Source: Flavivirga aquimarina (GTDB lineage: Bacteria; Bacteroidota; Bacteroidia; Flavobacteriales; Flavobacteriaceae). Taken from it: a DNA stretch of 64,000 nucleotides. Made by a program: the position numbers and the translations under genes. Below the pieces are notes generated by a model that made no database searches, had not been told where the DNA came from, and saw nothing but the letters and a program-made list of their open reading frames with translations. Location of the stretch: positions 1-64,000 of the forward strand of contig NZ_JAUOEK010000142.1 in the NCBI RefSeq assembly GCF_030540835.1, read 5' to 3'. Below, in pieces: positions 1 to 7,163 of the stretch (the first letter of the stretch is position 1; each line of letters starts with the position of its first letter).

Positions 1-104
1 AACGTCTTATTATGCCTTTTAAAAATATGTTCTCCCATTTTTCGAAAGTACACTTTTTCAAAGTGTTATGAAAAACTCTCCGTTTTTCAAACTTTTCAGC
101 TAAA

Positions 105-125
105 CCCCGACGCAGAGCGTCGAGG
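105..125. repeat. Short GC-rich palindrome
   Basis: CCGACGC (107-113) pairs with GCGTCGa (117-123) around a 3-nt loop. It is a compact GC-rich hairpin in otherwise AT-rich DNA and looks like the small dispersed palindromes seen elsewhere in this window, for example around the his genes. It has no A or T tract suited to a terminator. Confidence 0.5.
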
Positions 126-300
126 AATTCTTTAGATTAACAATGTATTAACAGCAATTTGTTCTTTTTATTGTTCAAAGAAAAAAATATGTGTCCAATG
201 TTTATGACATCTATAAATATAATCATTTATTTTGTTATTTACAATAAAAGTAAGCTGGTATTAGTTAATAAAGCAATTTTACATAATGTCGGATTATGAA

Positions 301-474
301 ATGAAATACATTTGTACTATAATGTTCTGCGTTATGTAACTTTGCTTTGGTAAAAAGCTTTTACTAGTATTAATTTTCTTTGATTTTTTTCTTCTTAAAA
401 GTTTCTTTTAAATGTAATGGAATACTCTTTTTGCTGAAAGGTAGAAGGGGGGAGGCAAAATGTGTATGGAATGG
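301..474 (+). repeat. Promoter/leader module, copy 1
   Basis: This ~174-bp segment is repeated with small changes at 1466-1640, in each case upstream of an accessory gene. The order is conserved: a promoter-like block (301-323), gttatgtaac, a small hairpin (GCTTT/AAAGC around 344-358), a block beginning aaaagtttcttttaa (397-441), and ggaggcaaaatgtgtatg (451-468). The first 23 bases recur exactly at 7076-7098. Function is unknown. A mobile or duplicated 5' leader is the simplest reading, and a structured regulatory RNA is possible. Confidence 0.65.
307..314 (+). promoter_or_regulatory. Bacteroidetes -7 box TACATTTG
   Basis: TACATTTG matches the Bacteroidetes promoter element TAnnTTTG. It lies in the repeated block 301-323 and would drive the nuclease gene at 506 through a ~185-nt leader. 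The same 8-mer occurs in the repeat at 7082-7089, and a one-base variant (TGCATTTG) at 1468-1475. Confidence 0.5.
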
Positions 475-505
475 GTTATATTAGTAAATATTATCTTAAC
501 TATTT

Positions 506-1456
506 ATGGGTTATAATAAAAAGCCGATTGCAGTTATACTTGATAATGAAATTCAAGTACATAAACGAATTAAAATAATGCTATCTTATTTTAATTTTAA
601 TGAATTAATTAGGATTGAATCTTTTGAATATGAAGATGATGCTATTTTGTTTGTTATTGAAAATTATCATGATATATTTCTAATTATTCATGACACCTGT
701 AGAACTGAAAGTAAAATAATAAAAGCTTGGAAAAAATCTAACCCCAAAATTAATGTAGCTTCTAACTTATATAAATTTGAACCACCACGAGATTTTTATA
801 ATTATATAATAGATTCATATATACCTCACGCAATTTGTATTTATCATTCTGCTTATACGTATTTAGATAATTTATTTAATGAATGGGCTAATAAGGATAA
901 GAGAATGATTCCTTTAACTAAGCCAGCATCGGTAAGTGAATTTAACGAAGCATTTAATCAAGCTTTTGATGTTTGGAATAAAACCTTCAAAGGTATTAGT
1001 GAAGAAAATCGAATTCTGGCTCCGGTGTCAGAGGAATTAATAAGTATTTGTGGGTATAAGCCCGATTATTTAAATAATTTGACTTCTAGACAATTCGAAG
1101 AAGTGATAAATAGCATATTTAAAAATAATGGGTTTTATACTGAATTGACAGCAAAAACTCGGGATGGTGGTTATGATATTATGGCCTTAAGTAATGCTTC
1201 ATTAAAAAATGAAATTACTATTATTGAGGTTAAGCATTTTGCTCCGAATCGATCAGTTGGTGTTGGTGTAATAAGAGAACTATATGGTGTGAAAAAACTT
1301 CTCAACGCAGATAAAGCGTTGTTAGTTACAAGTTCTTATGTTTCTGCATATGCAAAAAAAGAATTTCAAAGAACCATTCCTCTAGAACTTGACATAGTAG
1401 AACGCAAAAAAGTAATTGATTGGTGTACGAAATATTTTCATCACCTATTAGCCTAA
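506..1456 (+). CDS. Receiver-like domain fused to Mrr-type restriction endonuclease domain
   Basis: The 316-aa protein has two parts. The C-terminal half (about 190-316) has the Mrr-like PD-(D/E)XK nuclease layout: a helix with RQFEEV (E199), then RDGGYDI (D224), IIEVKHF (E241, K243) and a helix before ADKALLVTSS. By family knowledge this domain cuts DNA, often modified DNA. The N-terminal ~155 residues look like a degenerate response-regulator receiver fold: VILDNE near the start, a mid-domain IIHDTC, and LTKP (K139-P140) where receivers carry the conserved Lys-Pro. That reading is inference from pattern and spacing. The gene follows leader module copy 1 and sits in an island with a TIR gene, so a defence role is plausible. 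The nuclease call is fairly firm, the receiver call tentative. Confidence 0.75.
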   Translation: MGYNKKPIAVILDNEIQVHKRIKIMLSYFNFNELIRIESFEYEDDAILFVIENYHDIFLIIHDTCRTESKIIKAWKKSNPKINVASNLYKFEPPRDFYNYIIDSYIPHAICIYHSAYTYLDNLFNEWANKDKRMIPLTKPASVSEFNEAFNQAFDVWNKTFKGISEENRILAPVSEELISICGYKPDYLNNLTSRQFEEVINSIFKNNGFYTELTAKTRDGGYDIMALSNASLKNEITIIEVKHFAPNRSVGVGVIRELYGVKKLLNADKALLVTSSYVSAYAKKEFQRTIPLELDIVERKKVIDWCTKYFHHLLA

Positions 1457-1465
1457 TTCAGGTTG

Positions 1466-1640
1466 AATGCATTTGTACTATATGTTCTCTCGTTATGTAA
1501 CTTGAGCTTTGGATAAAAGCTCAAATCCTTTCTACTGTTTCTTGAAAAAATTTACTCCCAAAAGTTTCTTTTAAAAATGTAATGGAATACTCTTTTTGCT
1601 GAAAGGGCAGAGGAGTGGTGGCAAAATGTGTATGAAATGA
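1466..1640 (+). repeat. Promoter/leader module, copy 2 (in intergenic region 1457-1784)
   Basis: This is the second copy of the 301-474 module. It keeps atttgtacta, cgttatgtaact, a stronger hairpin (TTGAGCTTT at 1502-1510 with AAAGCTCAA at 1516-1524), the aaaagtttctttta...ctttttgctgaaagg block (1560-1606) and ggcaaaatgtgtatg (1619-1633). The hairpin is conserved in position but its stem differs from copy 1 (5 bp there, 9 bp here). It precedes the DUF6175-type gene at 1785. Nothing else is seen in the rest of 1457-1784. Confidence 0.65.
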
Positions 1641-1784
1641 GGCTGATTTACTTGGAAAATAATTAGCTTTAATTGATTCAATTTCAATTCATTTATTTTA
1701 TATAATAGGATTATGAACAGTTAATTATTTATTCTATTTTTGAAGTAATATTCTTATATGCTTTAACGTACAATATTTTAGAAA

Positions 1785-3167
1785 TTGGTATCACAAAGGA
1801 AAGAGAGCTTAAAGCCCACTAAACAGCAGTATAAAAAATGGTCTACACCAAGTAAAATGATATACCAGATGTATCATAAAAACTCTGTTACTTATCGAAT
1901 AGCCATATTTGGATTAATTTTAGCAATCTTTGGAATTGCTATTAGATTGTATTTTGGTTTTTTTCCTAATAATGAAAGTGGAAATAAGATCACTACAATA
2001 ATCGAAAATCCAGAGAAAAAAATATCGGATTCGGTCGTTGAAGAATCGGTGAAAAACAATCAATTTCTAGATTATAAAACGTTGCCAGTCAAAACTATGT
2101 CAGGGCTTAAAATACCTGAACCAATAGATAGTTATTCAGTTGGAGAAAAGCATGACGAAGAACAATTTTCGATGGAAAATAGGTTAGAATCCAAAACAGT
2201 TAAGACGATAGTCAATAATTCGATTAGAGAAAAACACTATAAAGAACAAGCACAAATTGAATCTATATCGAATAATTCCAAACCTGTTGTTTTACTGGTA
2301 AAAAAACCTACGATAATGATCGTTCCTAGTGATGTTTGGTGTACCAAAAATGGTTATGTGAAGGTTATCGACAATCAAGGGGTAAAAACAATAATGCCAG
2401 ACTATCGAAAAGCTTTTAAAGAAGACCCTAACTTACTATTAGTAATAAGCTCCTTAAATGGTCTAATGGCTGACAGAGGGTTTCCCTTAAAAGATTTGGA
2501 AACAGTATTAAAGGGCTTAGATATTTCCAATAAGAAAAATGAAGCTTTTGTTTCAAGGAAAACGGGTGCTTCTTTAAACGAATCCCCAATAGATCGAATA
2601 GTAAAAAGAGCTAAAGCTGATATTGTGATACAATTAACTTGGATGGTAAATAAAATGGGGCCAAAAACCTCAATTATTTGTAATTTACAAGGCTTGGATT
2701 CTTATACCTATAAACAAATAGCAACAGCTACTATGGCAGGAGCGCCTTCTTTTACCGCAGATTTACCGGCTCTAATTAAAGAAGCAATGTTAGGAAGTAT
2801 GGAAAGTTTAACGTCTACTTTACAAGAACATTTTAATGATATGTTTAGAAATGGACGGGAGGTTACTTTGCAGATTTTGACCTGGGATGATTGGCATGGA
2901 GATTTGGAAGAGCTTTCTTTTGAAATTGAAGATTGGTTGAACTTAAATACAGTTGAAGGACGTTTTTCGACTACGGATGTAACGGATACTTATGGGCTTT
3001 TCGAACAGATTAGGATACCATTATTCGATACAAACGGAAGATCTTTAGATGCTAGAATTTTTTTTAGAGGACTTAGTAAAAAACTTAGTGCTCCTCCTTA
3101 TAATGAATCTAACAAAATGCATACTGAAGGATTGGGTAAAGTGACTATTATATTAGGAAATAAATAA
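1785..3167 (+). CDS. DUF6175-like membrane-anchored protein
   Basis: The 460-aa protein has a short basic N-terminus (KPTKQQYKKWSTPSK), one transmembrane segment (about 36-60), a low-complexity linker (about 62-170) and a conserved C-terminal domain. That domain starts at KPTIMIVPSDVWC and contains LMADRGFPLKDLE, ESPIDRIVKRAKADI and a terminal GLGKVTIILG. It resembles the Bacteroidetes family I know as DUF6175, whose function I do not know. The start used is TTG at 1785, because the basic juxtamembrane residues look coding; ATG at 1857 is the alternative and keeps the membrane segment. The gene precedes the TIR gene by 62 bp and may be co-transcribed with it. Function is unassigned. Confidence 0.65.
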   Translation: MVSQRKESLKPTKQQYKKWSTPSKMIYQMYHKNSVTYRIAIFGLILAIFGIAIRLYFGFFPNNESGNKITTIIENPEKKISDSVVEESVKNNQFLDYKTLPVKTMSGLKIPEPIDSYSVGEKHDEEQFSMENRLESKTVKTIVNNSIREKHYKEQAQIESISNNSKPVVLLVKKPTIMIVPSDVWCTKNGYVKVIDNQGVKTIMPDYRKAFKEDPNLLLVISSLNGLMADRGFPLKDLETVLKGLDISNKKNEAFVSRKTGASLNESPIDRIVKRAKADIVIQLTWMVNKMGPKTSIICNLQGLDSYTYKQIATATMAGAPSFTADLPALIKEAMLGSMESLTSTLQEHFNDMFRNGREVTLQILTWDDWHGDLEELSFEIEDWLNLNTVEGRFSTTDVTDTYGLFEQIRIPLFDTNGRSLDARIFFRGLSKKLSAPPYNESNKMHTEGLGKVTIILGNK

Positions 3168-3183
3168 ATCTCACCAAGGTAAA

Positions 3184-3238
3184 AGATGTCATTCTGGCGA
3201 TATTTTTCATCTGGAAGAGAAAATGGGAAATGACATCT
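3184..3238 (+). promoter_or_regulatory. Hairpin enclosing the TIR gene start codon
   Basis: AGATGTCATT (3184-3193) is perfectly complementary to AATGACATCT (3229-3238), with a 35-nt loop. The right arm contains the ATG of the TIR gene (3230-3232), and the loop holds the likely ribosome-binding stretch ggaaga (3213-3218). In mRNA this would hide the start codon. The left arm also supplies the ATG of a 15-codon upstream ORF. Regulation of translation is inferred, not shown. Confidence 0.5.
3186..3233 (+). CDS. Candidate 15-aa upstream ORF, MSFWRYFSSGRENGK
   Basis: A 15-codon reading frame runs from ATG at 3186 to TGA at 3231-3233. Its stop overlaps the TIR start codon in the ATGA arrangement typical of translational coupling. 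A ribosome crossing it would melt the 3184/3238 hairpin. No homologue is recognised. It may be a chance ORF, but the exact ATGA junction and the hairpin coincide. Confidence 0.3.
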   Translation: MSFWRYFSSGRENGK

Positions 3239-4165
3239 AAAAAAGATTTAGATGACTGTTTAGACCAAATAAAAAATTTCAATAAACCAATGAAAATAAC
3301 CATTACAAACAAAAATTGTCTTTCTATAGAAGAATTACCAAGCTATATTTATTTGATTGATTTAATCCTTAAAGAGGAAATCGAAAACTTGAGTTACTAT
3401 GCTATAGCTAATAAAATTTCGAAAATAATTGAAGAAGAAGAAAAATTCTATATTAACTATAGGACAATTGTAAGAGCTTTCAATTTGCGAGAAAATTTAA
3501 AATTTAGAAAGATAGTAGCTGTAGACTATAAGATTCCATCTAGAAAGATTCTTAATTTACTAACAAGCTATTATTTTGAAAAAAGTATTAAAGATTTTAT
3601 AAAGTTTTCTCAAGATTACAAAAATGAAATACTGCTCCATTACAATGACAATAAACCTTCAGATGAAACCCTAAAATTAATTTTTAACATTATTGAACTT
3701 CCAATAAGAAATACAAATAAAACTAAAATATTTATCAGCTATTCACATAAAGATAAAAAGTGGTTAGATTTAGTCCTAAGAGATATTAAAGTACTTCAAT
3801 TAGAAAATAAATCAATTGAAGTATGGGATGATACTAAGATTTTGCCTGGCAAAAAATGGGAAAAAGAAATAGAACATGCGTTGGAAAGTGCTAAAATCTC
3901 AATATTACTGATTTCATCGAACTTCTTGGCTTCAGATTTTATAATGAATAGTGAACTACCAAAATTATTACTTAATGCTGAAAAACATGGAACCAAAGTC
4001 CTACCGATTATTCTTGGATATTGTAGATTCAATAGGAATAAAGATTTATGTAAATTTCAAGCTCTTAATGATCCAGGTATGCCTTTAAGCATATTGTCAG
4101 ATTCTGAGGTTGATAAGACATTAGTAGAGATGACTGATACAATCGAAGAGTTTTTAAATAATTAA
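3230..4165 (+). CDS. TIR-domain protein (putative NAD-targeting effector)
   Basis: The 311-aa protein has an uncharacterised, probably helical N-terminal region (1-160) and a C-terminal TIR domain (about 164-311). TIR hallmarks are KIFISYSHKD (166-175), IEVWDDTKILPGKKWEKEIEHAL (196-218) and ISILLISSNFLASDFIMNSELP (223-244), with E242 at the place of the catalytic glutamate of NAD-hydrolysing TIRs. By family knowledge bacterial TIR domains often deplete NAD or make cyclic ADP-ribose signals in anti-phage defence; activity here is inferred. The N-terminal region may sense or oligomerise. The start is ATG at 3230, inside a hairpin and overlapping a small upstream ORF. The gene follows the DUF6175-type gene on the same strand. 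Confidence 0.85.
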   Translation: MTSKKDLDDCLDQIKNFNKPMKITITNKNCLSIEELPSYIYLIDLILKEEIENLSYYAIANKISKIIEEEEKFYINYRTIVRAFNLRENLKFRKIVAVDYKIPSRKILNLLTSYYFEKSIKDFIKFSQDYKNEILLHYNDNKPSDETLKLIFNIIELPIRNTNKTKIFISYSHKDKKWLDLVLRDIKVLQLENKSIEVWDDTKILPGKKWEKEIEHALESAKISILLISSNFLASDFIMNSELPKLLLNAEKHGTKVLPIILGYCRFNRNKDLCKFQALNDPGMPLSILSDSEVDKTLVEMTDTIEEFLNN

Positions 4166-4246
4166 TTTTTATAAATCATGAATAGTTCAATAAGTCAATG
4201 ATAAAAGAAAAAGCTTAGTACACAATTGAAGTTATAAATTTTAATA

Positions 4247-4444
4247 TCACTCAAACTTCCCCGTCCCATAATTAACCCGTTTCTTAAAATCAATCACTTC
4301 ATCCTTTAATTTCTTATTAGCATTATCTATAAGTTCGTTCTGCACTTTCATAATACGTAAAAGATCATGAATGGCGTTTAAGTTCTCTAATTGTGTATAA
4401 ACTATCTGTTCTAGTTGTGCTTTTGTATATCTCGTTCTTGGCAT
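4247..4444 (-). CDS. Small hypothetical protein (65 aa)
   Basis: A charged, mostly helical 65-aa protein starts MPRTRYTKAQLEQIVY and is rich in Lys, Glu and Asn. The frame stays open upstream to 4609, but that longer version would overlap the XRE gene on the other strand and adds a hydrophobic stretch, so the ATG at 4444 is preferred. It diverges from the XRE gene across about 137 bp that would hold both promoters. The family is not recognised. A real gene is plausible but not certain. Confidence 0.4.
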   Translation of the reverse strand: MPRTRYTKAQLEQIVYTQLENLNAIHDLLRIMKVQNELIDNANKKLKDEVIDFKKRVNYGTGKFE

Positions 4445-4581
4445 TATTCTTGTTTTAGGATTAAGTATTCCGATTATCAGAACAAATACACCTAAATATG
4501 GATAAAATACAAAATGAAAGTTTAAAAAATCGGAATAAATTATCTTATTATGTAAATTTATGTTCTTAAAATCAGACAATA

Positions 4582-4803
4582 ATGACCGAATTAGGGCTAT
4601 TCTTATCAAGAAAATCTGTTAATCGTTCCGATGTTTCAAGAAAAACAGGAATTAGTAAAACAAGACTTAGTGAATTGGCAAATAATGAACGAACTAAGCT
4701 TAGAGTAGATGAATTGTACCTAATTGCTTTAGCTATAGATGTGGATCCTTGCGACATATTCAAAGAGATTTGTAAAGACCTTAGATTAAAAGAAGATAAC
4801 TAA
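4582..4803 (+). CDS. XRE/Cro-type helix-turn-helix regulator (73 aa)
   Basis: This is a stand-alone DNA-binding protein. The helix-turn-helix spans about residues 8-60, with VSRKTGISKTRLSELANNER as the second/third helix region, followed by LRVDELYLIALAIDVDPCDIF, typical of XRE repressors. Its stop codon TAA shares its last A with the ATG of the next gene (position 4803), so the two are translationally coupled. The pair resembles small regulator-partner modules such as toxin-antitoxin or restriction-control units, but the partner is not identified. Confidence 0.75.
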   Translation: MTELGLFLSRKSVNRSDVSRKTGISKTRLSELANNERTKLRVDELYLIALAIDVDPCDIFKEICKDLRLKEDN

Positions 4804-5216
4804 TGTCTTCTTTAATTCTAAATTTCCTAAAATCGGAACTCAAAACTTTTGACCTAGAATTAACTAAAAAAATCAATGGGAGGGAAGGAGTAGATTTTTT
4901 AATCGGAAACAATCAAATTTATTTACAATCCATTGATTTAGATACAGCACAACGTAGCATTAAAATATCTAAGCAAGAATTAGGACAATTAAGAGATAAT
5001 CTATTTATCGCTTTAATTTTGATAATAGATAAACAACCTAAGGTTTCTTTTTTAATACCTTCAAAAGACTTATCACAGCCAGATAGTAATATCTTTAAAG
5101 AGAACGAAGTCAGTCTAATGCCAAGTTTATCAAATTGGGAGATTAAAATATTTTCCAAAGGCTTAAGTCAATTTGAAATATATACTATTCCTAATCAAAT
5201 AGAAAAGCTAAACTAA
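4803..5216 (+). CDS. Hypothetical protein coupled to XRE regulator (137 aa)
   Basis: The protein is soluble with no signal peptide. Visible features are EGVDFLIGNNQIYLQSIDLDTAQRSIKI, a hydrophobic strand LFIALILII followed by SFLIPSKDL, and SNWEIKIF near the end. The strand order (D-F-L-I then Y-L-Q-S) loosely recalls small nuclease-like folds but no complete active site can be named. It begins on the last base of the XRE gene, so the two products are probably made in fixed ratio and may act together. Function is unknown. Confidence 0.6.
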   Translation: MSSLILNFLKSELKTFDLELTKKINGREGVDFLIGNNQIYLQSIDLDTAQRSIKISKQELGQLRDNLFIALILIIDKQPKVSFLIPSKDLSQPDSNIFKENEVSLMPSLSNWEIKIFSKGLSQFEIYTIPNQIEKLN

Positions 5217-5919
5217 AGTTTTGAAAGCAAAAAAATCCCCCTACGAAGGAGGAGGAAAATTTGTAATACCCAGTTCTAGCCTAAATAACCTAATAGAATG
5301 TACATAGATTTTATGTTTAGGCATATAAATTATTTTAAAACTACATTTAGGATTTACAGCTAAGAATAAATAATTGCGATTACGATTAAACTTTAGCCTG
5401 AAATAGAAAAGATAACGAACTTGCATAATAAAAATATTTAAAGTTAAAACCTTAGCACTTTACCAAGGAAAGCCGTTCACTTTGTTTTGAATGAGTCAAA
5501 TGCAAGGGGTAAAGCGGTTTACGGTGCGTTGGATTGAGTGTTGGCTAAATAGCTTTACTTCATTTTACCCTTGCATTTCACGAACCGAAAAACATAACTT
5601 TGGTGCGACTTGTATGCGTATCAAAACTCAATATTTAACGAAATGTTCAATAGAAGCAGGATGTTAAAACGACCTCATACTAATTTTGGCTAAAACAATA
5701 GGTGAGTGGAGCGTCCATATTTTAGGGGTCTAGTAATATATAACCTTAAGAGTTCTAATTTTAAATGCTTCTAAAAGCAGTCTTAAAAAGTTAGCCTGTT
5801 TCCTAAAATATAGCGTAACGAGCCGTACATTGTTTCCAAAATTATATGCAGTCTTGAATTTTTTGTTTCTTTTTTTATCAAGAAAAAAAGAAAAAGTACT
5901 TTAGCTAAAAACCAATAAT
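5217..5919. other. Long intergenic region with large inverted repeat
   Basis: No convincing ORF is visible; a 61-aa minus-strand frame at 5241-5426 has no recognisable features. The main content is the long palindrome at 5498-5578 with flanking ordered sequence (5455-5640). A weak GC-rich hairpin (TCCcCCT/AGGaGGA, 5236-5254) follows the 137-aa gene and could act in termination. The end (5860-5910) is T- and A-rich leader DNA for the gene at 5920. Confidence 0.5.
5498..5578. repeat. Long imperfect palindrome
   Basis: aaatgcaaggggtaaa (5498-5513) pairs with tttacccttgcattt (5564-5578) with one bulged base. The stem continues as gcggttta (5514-5521) with taaatagc (5545-5552), with a ~11-nt bulge on the right arm, and closes on a loop rich in gttgg/gtgttgg. 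Bulged arms with an unpaired central loop recall recombination sites folded as single strands, but no integron core sequence or integrase is seen. A structured RNA is the other possibility. Confidence 0.5.
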
Positions 5920-6558
5920 ATGAAGCAACTTCTTTTTCCTGTATTTATTATTGTTTCCTTTTGTTCGTATTCGCAAACCTTTGTTAATGATATTGATAAG
6001 GTAGCCATAGTTGTAATTGACTACTGCGTAGATGAGAATGGCAAACGTTATGATATAAAAATAAACCAAGAAAAAAGCACATATAAGCATGAAGGATGGA
6101 GAGAAGGCTGTATAGAACATTTTAAAAAGGGTAAGTTAATTTACCCAATGAAGATGATAAATGAATGCTGGCAATCTGTTTACTACTTTGTAAATTCAAA
6201 ATATAAAAAGCACCAACTATCAAAAGAAGATCGTTCAAAATGTAAAATGTTTCATCGAGGCAAGTTTAAATATGAAAGCCCAGCGTATAGTGAAACTATA
6301 ATGAAACGAAGAAAGAATAGACAAATAGAAAAAGGTGGTTTAGGTGGGCGACAGGTTTATAAGATTAAATGGATTGATGATCACAAATACGATTTAGAAA
6401 CTATAAAAATGCCTTTAGAAAAAGATAAGCACAAAGAAGGCAACTATATATCTGTTGAAATAATAGAAGTTCTGGACGATAGAACGTATTTATATAAAGC
6501 TCAAATTACAAATAAGGAAGATACGGATGTTGTATTTGGTTTGATCACTAAATTATGA
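5920..6558 (+). CDS. Secreted hypothetical protein
   Basis: A 212-aa protein begins with a signal peptide (MKQLLFPVFIIVSFCSYSQ, cleavage likely after SYSQ). The region around 25-90 (VVIDYCVDENGKRYDIKINQ...CWQSVYYFVNSKY) is faintly like a TonB C-terminal-type beta module. The second half (CKMFHRGKFKYES... to VFGLITKL) resembles a beta-rich domain common in Bacteroidetes periplasmic proteins of unknown function. It stands alone between two long structured intergenic stretches. No role can be assigned. Confidence 0.6.
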   Translation: MKQLLFPVFIIVSFCSYSQTFVNDIDKVAIVVIDYCVDENGKRYDIKINQEKSTYKHEGWREGCIEHFKKGKLIYPMKMINECWQSVYYFVNSKYKKHQLSKEDRSKCKMFHRGKFKYESPAYSETIMKRRKNRQIEKGGLGGRQVYKIKWIDDHKYDLETIKMPLEKDKHKEGNYISVEIIEVLDDRTYLYKAQITNKEDTDVVFGLITKL

Positions 6559-7163
6559 TTCTATTTGACATAATGTTAGAAACACCAAACAAAAGAAGTT
6601 TAATCGGAGCTATACATATAACAAGTGTATAGAAATTTTAAAGTGTGGATTTGAGCTAGGGAAAATTTTATACTCTTGTGGCAACTTAACGAAAAGCTCG
6701 TGAAAAAAATATAACGAGAATATCCTCGCCAACGTAAAGCTCAAAACGGATCTAAAAGCTAGCTTTTTTTTGGCGTTGGCAAGCGATGGATAATTGTGTT
6801 TAAAAAAATTATTGCGATAGCATAATTATTTTTAAAAAGCAATCGAGCGCTTGGCAGCGGCAATTTTACATAATGGCTAATTATAGCTACAAATGTGTAA
6901 ACGTGAAGCTTCTTGAGAATCGCTTATTTAAAAAATGTTGAACGATTGTACAGAATATTAAAATTATACGAGAAGCCAAACACGAATGTTTAATGATCCA
7001 AGCACTAAACACCAAATAGAAACGTGAACACTCTGGGATATTTTATATAATATTGAATTATAGCTATCTAATGCTATGAAATACATTTGTACTATAATTA
7101 ATATTATGTAAAATAGAATTGTAAACAAACTTAAAAATATAATATCATTCAAAATCCACATGC
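6559..7163. other. Long structured intergenic region, right end of island
   Basis: No supported gene is present. Structured elements are GCCAACG (6728-6734) with CGTTGGC (6774-6780); a perfect 14-bp palindrome AAAAGCTAGCTTTT (6754-6767); AATTATTGC (6807-6815) with GCATAATT (6820-6827); and GCAATTTTACATAATG (6860-6875), identical to 273-288. ATTATAGCTA recurs within the stretch (near 6880 and 7060). The 23-bp repeat at 7076-7098 follows. The whole looks like either a structured RNA or remnants of a recombination boundary. Confidence 0.5.
7076..7098. repeat. 23-bp direct repeat bracketing the island
   Basis: The 23 bases are identical to 301-323, including TACATTTG (7082-7089). Unlike 301 and 1466, the rest of the ~174-bp leader module is missing here. 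It lies 66 bp from the stop of the conserved LytTR gene, so it marks the island/backbone junction. It could be a recombination scar or a stray promoter copy. Confidence 0.65.

Larger units (their letters stand above)
1..505. other. Intergenic region with repeats, left end of accessory island
   Basis: No convincing gene is visible. The stretch holds a short GC-rich palindrome (105-125), a 16-nt motif GCAATTTTACATAATG (273-288) that recurs exactly at 6860-6875, and the promoter/leader module described at 301-474. ttacataatg (279-288) and gttatgtaa (332-340) also form a loose inverted repeat around the promoter. The rest is AT-rich sequence without a clear signal. Confidence 0.6.

Noticed and set aside
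4247-4609. Long version (120 aa) of the minus-strand small protein
   Set aside because: The extension overlaps the start of the XRE gene and the divergent promoter region; the 65-aa version from 4444 is more likely.
5241-5426. 61-aa minus-strand ORF
   Set aside because: No recognisable motif, no ribosome-binding or promoter support, and it lies in a structured non-coding stretch.
6964-7161. 65-aa hydrophobic minus-strand ORF starting 2 bp after the LytTR stop
   Set aside because: It runs through the 23-bp repeat and other intergenic repeat sequence, so it is probably an AT-rich chance frame, although its position is suggestive.
6559-7163. Integron-type attC sites in the left island
   Set aside because: The hairpins resemble attC shapes, but the RYYYAAC/GTTRRRY core pair does not fit cleanly and no integrase gene is present.
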